From Erythrocercus mccallii (taxonomy: Eukaryota; Chordata; Aves; Passeriformes; Dicruridae): 64,000 bases of DNA. This document shows positions 1-13,693 of this stretch, in pieces; position 1 is the first letter of the stretch, and each line of letters begins with the position of its first letter. The stretch covers positions 62,001-126,000 of the forward strand of contig VZRG01000749.1 in assembly GCA_013397435.1 (NCBI GenBank), written 5' to 3'. The notes under the pieces are model-generated. The model saw only the letters and a list, made by a program, of their open reading frames with translations, did not search any database and had not been told where the DNA came from. Position numbers and translations under genes: made by a program.

Positions 1-1499
1 TTCCAGACTATACAATTTCCTTGATTCATGCTAATTTTTTGCCTTTGTTTCTGTTTTTATTTCAAGACAATTGGATTAGCTGTGTCTCTTTAAAAGTCTC
101 CCTGGCTATTTTTTTTGTCTTGAAGTTGTGCAGAATATCTCTGTACTAACATTAATTTTCCTCCTTCATATCCCTTCCCCTGCTGCTTCTCGGGTTAGCA
201 AAACTTTTCTTGAATATCAGAACGGATTTAAAAAGCTGAAAGAAAATGCGTCCTGCCTGAAAGCTGCTGAAGTGAATGGGGAGTTTATAGAACTGGATAG
301 AACATAGTATACTCAGGACAAAACTGATCTAGTTCAGTGATGCAGAGGCATGTGCCAGCTTAGGGGAACTACCTGCTTTGATGAGTTGCAGTGTGATCCC
401 TGGACACTGGTGTAGGGAGGGGTAAGCTCGCAGAGTGCAGTGAGTTGTGTCTGGCACAGACTCTTCTGCAGCACTGCTTCAGAGCTCCTCAGTTTGAGTT
501 CACTTCAGTTGTTTGGCCTGCAGTTCTACAGTGATGTGCACAAACTACACACCCACACCTTTGCACTATAGAAGAATAAGATCTGAGTTCTGTCTGTTTG
601 ACACAGATGTATATGACAATGGGCAGTAATATTAGCAACACCACAGACTTCGTAGTCGTGAATCCCCTCTTGCCTTAAGAGAAGTACTTAACCTACTTTA
701 GCAAGTCACAGCTGACAGTGTACCAGCTTTACTTAGGGAGTCTGTGCTGTCTGGGATTCTTCCATGCCAGAACTGATTCATCTGTGGTCTTTTATGGTAT
801 AACTTGCAAACAATGAGAGGATGTTGTAGGACACACATTGACTTTTGACTGACAGAAGAGACACAACTTAGCAAAAAGCTGCACCCAGAGCCTCATGGCC
901 AATCCCTTCTTGGAGATGCTGGTGGAGCCTTGCCTGGGGTCCATAGCCTGTGGCTACACAGAAGCATGTGGTCTGCAGCTGCTGCAGCAGAATCCAGGCA
1001 AGCTGCTCTCTGGTTCTGCTGCTAGGAGATGTTACTCCTCCCCCTTTTAGTGCCATTACCATCCAATAAAATCCCTATGTCACAGGACTCAGCCTATAGA
1101 GCAGGGCTGCTGTGCTGAGGCCCTGAGCCAGTGCTTCCCAATCTCATTTCTGCTGACCAGCAGTATCTCTTCTATTACAGAGACATGAAGGGGCCTTGGG
1201 TTTTTCTTGGTAACACCTCATGTGTTATACCCAGCCAGTGCAGGGTATATTGTCCAACCCCAACCACAGCCCCTTTTTCTTTGTGTGGCTGCCCAGCAAA
1301 ATGTCCCAGGGTGGTCTGGCGGGGTTGAGAAGTTTTCCGCCAGCCATGTCCTGAAGCTGTTTGCAGCTGGAGGTGGAAAATTGAATTAAAACAATGAATC
1401 AAGCCAACTATGCAAAACATCTTTTTAGCGGTTGGCAAGGTGGTTTTGTGATGTGAGTCTTGGACTCTCGGTTCCCTTTTATTTTCATGAAACTGTGGA
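1..1499. other. Unique noncoding sequence, nothing recognised
   Basis: I see no gene, repeat family or RNA here. Open frames are at most 87 codons, overlap one another on both strands and match nothing I recognise. The stretch ends where the minus-strand CR1 tail begins. Confidence 0.6.
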
Positions 1500-1945
1500 A
1501 TCAGAGAATCACAGAATCATTTAGGCTGAAAAGAAATCTAAGATCTTCAAGTCCAGATATTAGCCCAGAACTGTCAATTCCACCACTCAACCACATCCCT
1601 AAGTGCTACATCTTTAAATACCTCTGGGTATGATGACTCCACCACATCCATGCACAGCCTGTTCCAATGCTTGACAGCCTTTCCAGTTAAGAAATTTATC
1701 CTAATATCCAATCTAAGCCTCCTCTGGTGCAGCTTGAGTCCAGCTTCTCTGGTACTATGGCTTGCTACTTGGGAGAAGAGGCTGACCCCAACCTTGCTAC
1801 AGCCTCCTTCCAGATGGTTGTAGATCAGATCTACCCTGAACCTCCTTTTCTCTGGACTAAATGCTCCTAGCTCCTTCAGCTGCTCCTGGTATGACTTGTG
1901 CTCCAGTCTTCCTACCCTCTCTTCCTCCAGTTCCACATCAGAGGT
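1500..1945 (-). mobile_element. CR1 LINE, 5'-truncated 3' end (minus strand)
   Basis: On the plus strand the segment begins with AGAATCACAGAATCATTTAGG, the complement of the ATTCTRTG-type tail that closes avian CR1 elements. Reading leftward on the minus strand, the sequence then runs through the conserved last part of CR1 ORF2. The right edge, where the element is 5'-truncated, is set to within about 40 bases from where CR1-like wording fades. CR1 is a non-LTR retrotransposon of the Jockey/CR1 superfamily, and 5' truncation is its normal insertion form. No target-site duplication could be made out. Confidence 0.85.
1574..1936 (-). pseudogene. CR1 ORF2 C-terminal remnant, still open
   Basis: A 120-codon frame is open through the C-terminal end of CR1 ORF2, the reverse-transcriptase/endonuclease protein. 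Readable family blocks include FSPEKRRFRVDLIYNHLEGG, GVSLFSQVASH and VKHWNRL, which in CR1 proteins lie after the RT domain. Endonuclease and RT catalytic regions are absent, so it cannot encode an active enzyme. The ATG used is internal and has no significance. The open state probably reflects modest age and chance, because the frame is a small fragment of a roughly 900-residue protein. Family assignment is firm; any present-day expression is not supported. Confidence 0.75.
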
Positions 1946-4900
1946 GGTTCAGCCTGGAATAGGCTGATTTAAGCACAGCTGGTACAAAAAAAATGAAGAC
2001 TGTGACTACTTGGGAAGCACTGAGAAGGGGTGCCTGTTCCCTTTACAGCAACCACCAAGGATGTGGTCCAGTCCCTTGCTCTGAAAAAAATCTAGCAGAC
2101 ATCTTCTTGGTGTTCACTGATTGCACCAGGGCTGGTGTTTTCACTTTGGTCAATAGTTCAGAGGGGTCAGCCCACAGCCACAGAGTTTCTCTCATTTTGT
2201 TGTCTTTCAATAAAGTCCAATATAAGATGGAAATTACCAGGGGGGAGAAAAGGGACTGCAGAATCTGGTTCAGTCATATCTTCCTTTTTCTGTAGTTTTC
2301 CTCTGAAATAGCTCTAGCAAGAAATTTGGTCTTAGTCTGCACGAGCTGTGGTTTTGTGTAGAAAGTATAATTCAACAAAGAGGAATAAATATTCAATAAA
2401 CTTGTTTTAAAATAGACACACAGACTGGTTGTACCTGGGTTATTTTAGACTGTATTTTTCAACACATTTTGCAACGGCAGAAAAAAATATGATTTATAAT
2501 TCAATGAACATTGTTTTCATCTGAACATTCCTCATTTATTTTCAGTTTACCAGGAAGAAATGCAGCTTTAGTTTCCTTCATTAAATTGAAAGTCAGGTTG
2601 GAAATAAATAATATTGTCAAAAGGGGAAAAAAATTCAGTGGTTAAAGAACTTCTTCATCAGAAAGAATCTTTTCCTGCATACAAAATAGTATCTATGTTT
2701 TTCATGAAGAACAAAAAATATTAGATACTCTCACATTAAAAATTCCTATATTTGCAAATGTCTTTTCTTCACCAAGAAATAAATGGTAATGGGTTGCTAA
2801 GAATTTGGTTACTCTACTCTCTAATGTCTCACCATTCCAGTCAAGATGCTCAAGAGCTTGTGCTGCTAGTAATAAAATAGCCCTGGCAGTCCCAAAAATT
2901 ACAATGCATTATAAAATTTCACAGTACAGTTTTATAAGTTAAAATTTCTCCTTCCATAGTGGAAGGTCAGCCTTTTAATTGTTCTATGGAGAAGGCAAAT
3001 ATCAGAGTTGTTTCAAGGGTATAAAACCCACTGGACAGATAGTGAGGTTTTTTTCCCCTGGGTGCAGGAGATCATACTCCAGTTAGACACATTTTGTGCA
3101 AGCAGGAGGTAAGTTCCACAAGTGGTTGCATAATCTGGGTACTTGATAAGTGGCTATTTTTCAAAGAAGAAAAATGAATAATGTGAAAAGATTATTTGAA
3201 CACTTGAAGAAAACTGGTGTTTTGCTCATAGGTAAAAATGACTTTGGTTACAAAGTAGTTCTGGTTAAGAGGTGGTGTGAAAAGTTCTGTAAACAAATCA
3301 ATATTTAATAAGGGTGAGAGGGAAGCTGACAGATGTAATTAGCTGGACATTACTAAATACACCAGTAATTAGGTGGACACTACTAAATGCACTTGGTTCT
3401 TGTTCCAAGACAAAACCAGAAATTAAAAAAAAAATCTGTAAATGAGGTTAAGGAGCTGGCTGCCCTACAAAAATAACATTTATGTCTTAAAACCTGATTA
3501 AATGACGCCTCAAAAAATCTATTATCATTTTGCAGCAGTGATCAGCTAGGATATGTTTTTTCCTTGGCCCAGAGTTAGTGAAGTTCTAGATACAACATCT
3601 AACATGATGTCTGAGACTCCTGCTGAGATGAAAGTGCCTGTTTCGCTTCATTGCCATTAAAACGAGCTCTCAGTGACAGACTAGACAAATGCTGGATAAA
3701 GCTGAGATTAATCCCTCTCCTACAGCATTGCCAGGAGCAAGAATTCTTGGGCCATTATGAGTTTGGGCTAAAAGCCATCAGATTTTAGAGGAAAATACTA
3801 ATGATGCAATGAAAACAGTTTCATTGGTTTGGTTTGTTTTCCTCATGTTCTCCAGGTTTTTTCCTAGGAAAAAAGGATAGAAACTTTCTTTATAATAAGA
3901 AGAAATAAGAGCTAAGGCTTTCCCTTAGACAGTTGGAGCTGCAACTTAAGACTTTATGGAAAAATCTCTACTGCAACTGGCCCCAGATTAATTCTGTGCA
4001 ACCAAAACACCTCTCTGTTCATACAGAGAGAGTGTGGTCTAAGGGTGCCCAGGGTCAGGGTGAAGTCTGTCTCTGTCAGCTGTTGTCTACCTGGGAGAGC
4101 ACAGGGCTTTACACATTAAAGGTGGAGGGCTGCAGGAGTAGGAGGAGGTTCCCTACGGAAAAGGTGACACCTTGGGCTGGTGTCCTGCTGGGACACTGTG
4201 GGCAGTGCTGCCTGAGCCCTGCTCCACAGCTCAGAGGTGTAGCAGGGAAGTCTGTGCCGTGACAAAGAAGATGCAGTGTCCTAAACACAAGCGCTTTTCA
4301 TCACCTCAGTGGTCCTGGGAGGTCCCAGGGTGTCTCTAGCAGAACACAGGTCTGTGCAGACATTGTGACATGCCCATCAGCCCTCTGCAGTCACCCTGAG
4401 AACCCTCAAATGGCACTCGTTGACTCTGGCTAGAGAACTAAAATGATCTCTAAAATACCATGGACTACAATGGGAGTTTATACACTCAGTGTAAATGTAC
4501 ATGTTTGAATTTTAGGCTTCTTAATCTAAAACTGAATCATGACCAAGCTCTCACCAGCATCATTCAGCAGTGGGCACAGCATGACTACTGTGGTTAAGTG
4601 GAATGTGCTGTGTTTGTCAGGAGAGCTAAGTGACTTTCCAGAAAAACCTTTCTCCACTCCAAGTAGATAATCCTTTCAACAGGTCTATTTCCAGTCCTGA
4701 TTGCTGGATACTTTACAGCTGTAAGATGGGAAAGGGAAAATCTTTCTAGTATGCCCTGAACAGGAAGGGAAACATGAACTCTGGCAACCTGGCTTACCCC
4801 AGCAGATGCTCAGGGACTTGCTGGCACAGTAGCTCTGTTTTGTGCCCTCACCTCTCTCTTACCTTGGTGAACACCTGACAACAGGACACAACAGGTGGGT

Positions 4901-5283
4901 GGACACCACCGGGCATGCAGAACATGTGGGGGTGGTGAAAGAATTGCCTTGTATGAGCCATCATCTGAAATCCCATATTTCTTCAGTTGCCTTGTGATTA
5001 GCAGCTGTCATTCAGATCCTTTTTCAGACTTTAGAAATGTTCTTAGCCTCCTGGAAAATGACTTTGTGGGGTCAATGCTGCCATGTTCGTTCTTCCCCTG
5101 AGGCATCCATGAGAGGATCCTTCACCCCAGGTGCCTTTTTGAGTTCTCCCTGTGTGGCAGATGCTATCCCAGCCTTTCTCACAGTTTTCCTTTTTTTCTG
5201 GTCCCTTGCTGCACACTGGCCTTTGGCTCACTCAGGTGCTGCGAAGTGCCTTGTGTCTCAGTGCTTCGCTTGACTGTGGATGA
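1946..5283. other. Unique noncoding sequence
   Basis: AT-rich unique sequence. The only structure noticed is a 30-bp direct repeat at 3335-3394. Open frames (for example 1993-2295 and 3933-4262, both plus, about 100 codons) have no recognisable motifs, and I treat them as chance. Confidence 0.55.
3335..3394. repeat. Two-copy 30-bp tandem repeat
   Basis: Two adjacent 30-bp units (3335-3364 and 3365-3394) both begin GTAATTAG and contain TGGACA-TACTAAAT. By eye 25 of 30 positions match. It is an old local duplication in otherwise unique sequence, and no function is suggested. Confidence 0.8.
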
Positions 5284-5312
5284 GCGTATGTGCACGTGTG
5301 TATGTGCATGTA
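5284..5312. repeat. 29-bp alternating purine-pyrimidine tract
   Basis: Every step from 5284 to 5312 alternates purine and pyrimidine (mostly GT, TA and CA steps around a GTGCACGTG core). Such tracts can adopt left-handed Z-DNA under supercoiling; whether this one does is unknown. It is probably a decayed GT-type microsatellite. Confidence 0.7.
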
Positions 5313-8300
5313 GGAGGGAGAAATGGTATTTAAAATTCACCAACTTTGCACTTCATATTACTGCATGTAAAACAAACCCCCAAATCATTTATTTCTAGGT
5401 TCCTGCCTTGATTCCCAGATTTTGATTTAATCTTAAAATATTTAATCATTTCCTTGGCAAATGACACTGAAATTGGACAGATGGTTTAAACTTAGCTCTC
5501 TTCCCTGGAGTAAAGCTGCTCAATTAAAAAACTGTAGCTCTCACTCATTCAATTCATCCTTATCAGGCTGTCCCAATTAATCCTTTAAATGCAGTGTTAC
5601 ATAATGTGGGATCCTCTCTCCCTCATTTACTTTTCCATCTTGTCATTATTTTCTCCATGTTTGCTTACCTGTGTGGCGCTGTTGGGAGCCAGGAGAGAGC
5701 TGCTGCAGGAGGAGAGGTGGGGGATATTTCCCAGTCACAGCTGTTGGAGCAAAGGCAGGGACATGCGTAACCATCACACCCAGTTCCTCATGCTTTTACT
5801 CTCTGATGTTATTTTTCTCCTTGGGCAAATGATCTTTGCAAATCTTTCAAACATCAGAATTAAATTTCTATTGTGCTGTTTTCTGAATAGCCACTTTCTG
5901 CTAATAATAATTCCTTTCTGCTGCAAGTGCAGGGAGTGATTCTTACAAGGTATTCACTGCTTGAAAAAATGTCTTTCTGTGTGTGCTGAGGGAGTGCAGT
6001 TGGTTTGGCTGCTGGGCTCAAAGACTCTCAAAAATGGCCATAATAAATCCCACTGGAGCCTGGGAGATCTAACACTGTTAGTCTTGCCTCTCTGTGGTAC
6101 TGCCTGCATCGTTTCACTCCACCACGGTATTAAGAATAATAATTTGGATTTAATAGGTCTGGATCTAATAAATGCAGTCAGGGAGGGAAAAGTTCTGCCT
6201 TGAGGAGCTTTGGTTCTTGTTCCCTTCCTGTGATCCTGTGGAGGGATGAAAAACAGGTCTGGGAGCAAACACACACATGTCAGGTCCTCCAGCTTGCTGC
6301 TGCTTTATCTTAGCTGTGTGCTGGGCTCAGCACAGTCTTGGGTGAGTTGGTTTCAAGGCAGCTGGAAGTGGCTTGGGCTGCTGTGCACCCTCTGTGCCCT
6401 TCATGTGCTCCATGGGTATCCAGCATGCTGGGATGGGTCTGTAGAGCCTCTGGGCAGGTTTATGCTGCACCCATGAGGAGCATCACTTGGGGGTCCCGCT
6501 GGAGAAGGCCTTGGGCCTGGGGAAGTGCAAAATTCATACACAGGTTGGGTTTATTCAGGCCACCTTCAGATTGTAATGGAGGAGACTGCTCCAAAGTGGC
6601 ATCTTTGTGGTTCTACTCTAAGTGTTACAGAACCACATAGATTTCTGTTACTGGTCCAGAGCTGATATGCAGGGTAATAAAATTTGAAGTTTGAAGGGCT
6701 GAAGCCCTGAAATTTGAAGGGCTTTGAAGCTAGTCCTGTTTTGAGTGGGAGATTGGTCTGAGAACCTCTAACAGTCCCTCCCTACAGTCAGGGAAAGTTA
6801 AGTGCAATTATTAACAAGGACAATCATCAGGAAATGCCAAACAACATTCGTTGTGTTTTTCCTCTATATAAATGAATAGGATAAGGTAATCTGCTTTACA
6901 TATTTATTTAAATACCTTCCTAGAGCATTCGTGTTTCTCCTGAATAATTCCTCTGATTGCTAATGGTACTGGACAAATGGCTGTATGGGGAGGTGAAAAC
7001 CCCACATTTTCAAATATCTGGAATTTCCTTTGTATTTTACAGTCATTAAACAAGGTTGTGTTAGTTACCTGGAGCAGATCTTTTGTTACTATTATTTTTC
7101 TGCAGGACAATTTAATTTATGTAAATTCAGAGTATATTTGAATTCTGAACTGTGAAAGCAGAATATTCTGTTTGAAGAGCTTTGTGGGGAGCCACTGAAA
7201 AGAAGCAATGTATCTAGAGGTCTTTTACTCAGTCTCTCTAGCAAAAAAAGGGAGAAACTTATCTAATACTGAGGCAAGTCAGAAATAGAAAATATTTATT
7301 GGCAGGGCAGAATTTTTTCACTGCTGTTTCTTTTTCCAGTTGTACATCCAAGGTTGTAATTAAATTTGGAAGGTAATGGGAGACTGCTTACCTGGGGAAT
7401 TATTCCACTGCTTCATTTTCCAGGAATTCTTCTGGTTATTCAGGGAAATGTCAAGACCTCTTAATTCCTTCTTATTATTTTCAGATTTATTTCTATGTGT
7501 CAAATACTGAATTGTTAATATCTTTTAATGGCATATACTTGAAGTAAAAGCAAGCCAAAGCCAAGGTAAATCTTCATGGCCTAAGACATCTGTAATCTTT
7601 GCCAAGATTTCTGATACTTGGGAAGGTCTCTGCACTGATCCTCTTTAAATCTAAGTAGTTACATCTATGCATACAGCACTTCTTTGTAATAAAATGTCTG
7701 ATGCTATTATGATTCGGTAATATGTTAGCAGGAAAAGCATCCTTGCCATTTAAAAAGGGGAAGTCTAAAAATGTGAGTTGAAGCATTGATCTTATTATCA
7801 TTCCATGTGGATTCCTCTCTTTTGACAAAACATTTTGACCTAAGTTTTCCCTGCTGCAGTTCCTATTACAAGGCTGAATTGAAACACTCACTTTTTACGT
7901 CCCCATCTCCACACTTGTAGAAAAATTATTTTCTGGACATGGAACAGTGTTGGGAACTTAATTTTGTTTAGATTCACCAAGGGCCCTGAGGTCCCCAGTG
8001 GAAATGGGTTTTGAAGGTATCAAATCTTCTTGTTGCAACTGGAACAACCAACTTACTAACAAATACTTTTAAATAAATTAATGTAAAGACAAACTAACAT
8101 AAGACCCTCACTATTTCATTCTAAGCAGCCTTCTCTCAATGCTTCTAATTTTTGGAAATTAATTATGAAGCACAACCATATGTCTCTGTAATTACAAGAA
8201 AATAGATGGAAGATGAGGAGACTGACTGCATCCTGTGCATGAATAAATTCTCCTCATCAAACACATCAGCTGTAATCTCTCCCTGGGGAATTCAGTCCAG

Positions 8301-11300
8301 CCACACACCCATGGGCTCCATCTGTGACATCCTACCATACTGCTGGGCATTGCTGTACCATGGAACTAAGTCTTCTGGAAAGTATTTACAATAATAGGCT
8401 GGTGAGGTTTTAGCTCAGAAGTGGAGGAGCGAGGGCTGGTTTTGTGCTGGTGGCTGAGGCATTCGCCCCTCACTCTCTGCCTTTTCATAAGGACCATTAT
8501 CTCTCATGCCCAAGTCACCTCTGAAGCCTGGGGAGCAGTAGGAGAGAGCTAGATACGTAGTGTTGAAGCTTCCCTTTGGTCCTGAGGTGCTCAGGCTGAG
8601 CAGAATCAGTTCAGTTCCACCTTGGTGTGGAGTTGGCCCTGTGGAGAGCAGTGGCTGGCAGCTGCTCAAGGGATTGTGCCAAGGCATCCTGGAAATTATT
8701 ACTCAGTACCTTTAGGTTTTCTGCACTCAATATCAATGACAAAATGTACACATCTGACTCAGCCATTGTGTTCCAGGATTAGTTTATTGACCTGTGTGGG
8801 GTTACTACTCCTGGTCCCCACTGATGAGGGTGGACCAGAGCTCCCAAAGGATCTTGGTGAAGGTTGCAGAGAGGGGAGCCATACCCTGCACAGCTAAAAG
8901 GTTTACCACAGCCAAAAGGTAGTTCTTTTCTTTCCACTGACTGTGCTGGAAGAACAGCAAGGATATGCTTTTCAAAGTCCAAGTCAAAAAGAAAGCCTAA
9001 TGACTAATCTTACCCAAACAACAGTGTGTGTGAAACTCTTTCAGGCTTTCATTTGATCTCTGGGAGAAGATCCCTGGTTATTGAATTTATGTCATCATTC
9101 TGCTCTCCCTAGGACGCTGCTGCCAGTTTTCATCAAGTGGTACTTTCAGTTAAGTGACTGTCAGGAAAAAAGAATAGGAAGAAACCTGAAGCTGTGTTGC
9201 TCATGACAGTCTCAGTATCACAGTATCCTCTTCAGGACTGTCATCACCCTGCACGGAGCCTTTGTTATTAGAGATGATTCCCTGTGACATCATGTCATTT
9301 AAAAATTATTGCACACACTCTGACATTGCTTTGCACATCTTCTGTGTGGCCATCCATCCATCAAAGAGGCAGCTTGAAAAATGAATGCCCAGCTGAGTAC
9401 AAAAGCATATACAAGCCTTATGCCCAATAATTTTGTATGAAAAGTTGTGAATGAAGCTCAGCTCCCTTCTTATCATTTTCTATCTCTGGATACTATGTTG
9501 ATTTTGTATTTTAAATGTACAGTAACCACTATAATGTATGTTTTACTTATTAGACTAACAGTTAAATATTTATACTCTTTTTCACAGACTTTGACAACAT
9601 TTAAATGACTTGTCAACCATCTCCAGCAATTAGGCTGAACAAATGATGCAAAACCAAGTAAGCCTAAGGAGCACAGACTTGAGGTCCAGAATTAAAAGTC
9701 TTCCAAGATGAATAGAAAATCTGGTGGGACCAAAGAAAGCTGGGAGCCCTACTGTGCTTGACTTACAAAAGTTCAGCCAAGGAATTTTTTGGTAGAACAT
9801 CAAAAAGTAGAAACAGATTGCTTTCTTTTTTCTCAGGACTGCCTGCTGACTTCATGACAACCCATTTTTCCCTTGTTTTATACTCTCAGTTCCCCAGGTG
9901 CTCATTGTGGTAACCTTTCACTTTTTGTATCCAGAGAGCAGGATGTTCCCTGTGGTGTGTCAATAACAATTTGGTTTTCTCTGATATCATATTGAAAAAT
10001 TCAGCTGACAAGTCCAGTACTGGCAATTCAGATGACAAGCTCAATACCTGTGACTTAAATATGTGACAAATGTGAGCTGACTTGAACAGTCATTTGAAGT
10101 CACCTGTCAAGATATTGAAGATCTTGGGTCAATTTGAAACTGAGAAAAAAAGCCATTAATATATATTAGTGCAGAACTAGCATTGACAAAGTGGTATGCC
10201 TTGAAATGGATTAGAGAGAGGAATATGACCAATGTGCTTGGAAATAGTTTGTGATGTCCAGAGAAAGATGAATATTGAATACATAGCCCTTTTTTCGTAA
10301 GGTTGGATTTTTGGTTTTGCTATATATTATATCCTTCATTTCTAGTAGCATTACATGTGATTCACAGCCCCAGAGAAAACCACGTTCAGTTTTGCCAGCA
10401 GTCGGGTTTGATGTTTGTACTTGAACTTATCTTTGAAATTCTCCAATTATAGAAAGGAGTTAGAGGTTGTTTTTACACATACCCATCATCTGAACTGCAG
10501 CCCACTGAAATGGTAAGTACTGTGAGACATTCCAGCATCCTGAAGTTTGTCTCTGTCCTTAATTGGGGTAAAAAGCTGGAATTTTGAAATGTTTTGCAGA
10601 AGAGTAAAGCTAAACAATTTTTCTGGTGGAAACGCCAGACAAATTTCTTGAAATGCAGCATTTCAGTGGTGTGTCAAACTGTGCCATGGATGTCAAGCAG
10701 CTTCACCTAATAAGGTGAAAAATGTATTCCACCCTGCCCTGTTGTGCTCTGTTCTACTGTCAGTGCAATGGGAAGAGAAAAGAACAGCTGGACATGAAGG
10801 AACATAACATCAAATTTTGATTTTAAATTATTCAGGAACTTTTTTCCATGGAACATATCAAGATAGAATGCTTTCAGAGAAACATCAGGATACTTCTTTA
10901 CACAATGCCATTTTCCATGTAGTTTAACAATGACAGATAAAATATCCTCATCCCTGATCACTCATCCCTGCCAGCACTTCTCTCATCCCATCATCCCTCC
11001 TCCTGCAGCCAAGGCCACAGCTACTCCTGAGGCTGGTTGCTGGAGCTGTGGTGGGTCTCTGCTGGGATGGTCCTGTCAGGACATGGTACAGCTGTGCCAG
11101 GCAGGTAGATCCTCCTTTAAATAAAAGGGGAATTTTTGTACCCAAGGTATTCACAGACTAAACTGAGTGAGGACTCTCTGTTAACCCATCTCATGAACCT
11201 GGATGATACATCTTTGAAAATGGAGGGCTGTGTGGTCTGTGGTGTGGGTTTTTTTGCTGTTGCCCGCTTTGAGTGTGGGCTGTTTTGGGAGGGATGTCTC

Positions 11301-11742
11301 TGTCTTTCACGTGGGGGTGGTAGCTATGTATGTGTCCTCTTTGGAGTGTGGCTGGGCAGCCTGGAGATGTCACATGTCTTCTGCTGCTTTGGGCAGGCTG
11401 CCAGAGCAGCAGTGCAGTTGCCCTGCAGCTCGTGGCCAGAAAAATGAGATGGTCACTTGAGCAGTAGGTCTAATTAATGAAAAAGCTCCAGTGTCAGGAG
11501 TGACCAGAATCTCCTCATGGTAGTCCTGGCAGTCAACACAGTTATAGGAGGGAAGGCAGTCAGAGTTTTACCAAGAACTAGATTTTAATCAGAGAGCAAA
11601 CAGGACATGGTGGGATTCCTGTGTGTGCTTCAGGGCCTGACTTGAATGCTACTAGGAGTTAACCTCACTGTGATACTAAAACATCCTACCAGCTGCCACC
11701 TTGCACATTCAGGAGCCAAATATGAAAAATGTGAGAACACAG
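5313..11742. other. Unique noncoding sequence
   Basis: No gene or interspersed repeat recognised. Open frames up to 116 codons (5589-5939 plus, 5954-6274 minus, 7574-7891 minus) carry no family motifs and lack convincing exon structure. A small perfect inverted repeat, AGGGCT-GA-AGCCCT, lies at 6695-6708. Confidence 0.5.
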
Positions 11743-11766
11743 TTGATTGATTGATTGATTGATTGA
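11743..11766. repeat. (TTGA)6 microsatellite
   Basis: Six perfect TTGA units, short enough to be only mildly unstable. No nearby element explains it. Confidence 0.95.
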
Positions 11767-13470
11767 TGCAGACTCCCACTGGGCACAGTATATTCCTGGC
11801 TTTGGAGATGGATCCTCCATTTGCTCTCCCACTTAGGCTCTTCTCGGCTAAAGATCTAAATGTTCTAAAGTGAATTAATCTCCAGCTCTGTTTTCTCTGA
11901 GTGTGTAGGCATGGATGAGCACTTGGCTATGGAAATTACAGTGAGAGTTATTCAAGTGTTTTAATTGCAACATTAGTCTTGTGGAATTTGGAACGCTGTC
12001 TTTTTAATAAATTGCATACAGAAGCACTAATTAATATTCCAGTGGGGTGCTGTTTGTATGTGTGCCTATCTGCCACACAATGTCCTGCTAACAAAGCACG
12101 ACACTCACATCTGTACAAGAAATTAATCATTCTTCAGTGAGAGAAAATGCTTTATTTTAATCTCTGTGCCATTCCACACGTCCCATTAATTAGCATTCAT
12201 TAAGCACCAAGAGCATGCCTGGTGTGGTGTGGTACAGAGCTTGCAGACTGGCCATGGGTAGATACACTGAGGCAAAGGCCACACTGGGAGAAGTGGCCGC
12301 CCAAAACCAAGCTGGGTATGGAAGCTGAAGAGAGGAATTGAATCTTCACTCTATAGACAAGACAAGGACAAAGCAACTGGAGACTTTGTAAATTCTGTTA
12401 GCTGAACATTTAAATGCGTCTGAGGTAGGAATCCTCTTAGTGTGATAGTAGGGCACATGGGATTTCTAACATGGCTATTTTAGGGGAAGGAGCAGAAATC
12501 ATCCTAATTTTCAATAATATTGTGGTATATATCAAGTATTTGGGTCCATTGCCAGCTCTGCATGCCCCAAGTCTCTATTTTGTGCCTTGGTGGTCGGTGG
12601 TTATGTAACAAATGGAAACCACATTGGTAGATGGGGATTGGATGGCAATCCTTTGTCTTGTTTACTTCAGCTTTCCTCTCCATGAAGGGTTCACAGGGCT
12701 GCAGCAGAGCTAGACCTCTATTAATTGGACAGGCATTGGAGGAAAAGATTGTGTTTCATTAATTTGACTGTACAAAACCACTGCTGTCCATTTTCCTGTA
12801 AGCCCAGATGCTGATGACTCTAAGGGGAAAAACCTTTTGGCAATACATGGGATTAAATGAGAAAATGTGATCACTTTAAAAAAAAGGGAAGACCTGATCA
12901 GAAAAGGGAGACTGCAGTATCATTGGTTTACTTGGCTGTCATGCTGTTGCTATATTTTAATCTCAAATTCAGGAGTAGTAGCAGGTATAATTTTTCTGCA
13001 CTAGGGTGAAGATCTATTTTTTATTCTTTCAAGCACTGTTTGCTTGGCAGGGGATGGACTCCATTGACAGATAATTTATAAACTCTGATCAAGAGCACAG
13101 AAAATCCTCTTGCCTTCTCTGGCTTTTTGACAACCCTCCAATTGAGTGAGGCAGCAGAATCATAGAGTAGAGATGGAGACGTGCTGGGGGTGCTATCATG
13201 ATGCTGCCCAGCTGCTGAGCTGGACACAGATGGGCTTGGACAGGTCACAGGCAGCTGTTGGATATGTGCCCACCCTGGGGATGGGCTTGGAGTACTGCTG
13301 GAGCAGGGTCATGGCTGCAGGGAATCAGCCAGAGAGCAATGCCCAGCTCAACGTAGCCTTTGACTTTGGCTTTGAAGCCGAGCTCTGGAATTAACAAGCT
13401 AGTGGGTAAATATGCTCCCTACACTAACACTGTACTCCTTTGCTGCCTGGGCTGGCTTGAGAAGGACAAT

Positions 13471-13488
13471 ATTGATATTGATATTGAT
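13471..13488. repeat. (ATTGAT)3 short tandem repeat
   Basis: Three perfect hexamer units, preceded by AT. Minor simple sequence. Confidence 0.85.
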
Positions 13489-13693
13489 GTGGCAGTTATT
13501 CCTCTTGTGTGACATTCAAAAAGTGAATGTATAATATACAGAGATCAAGGTAGGCCACTCCTGACATTTCAAAAGGAAGAGGAAGTGAAGACAGAATAGC
13601 TCTCTTCTTCTCTGAGTTCAGCATTCCCATGAGCATATTTCTGACTTAAGTTTTCATCACTGCAGGTGACTTATAGGCACTGCTTTATGTACT

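Noticed and set aside
13150..13180. AATCATAGAGTAGAG resembling a minus-strand CR1 tail
   Set aside because: The sequence to its right does not continue into the CR1 body.
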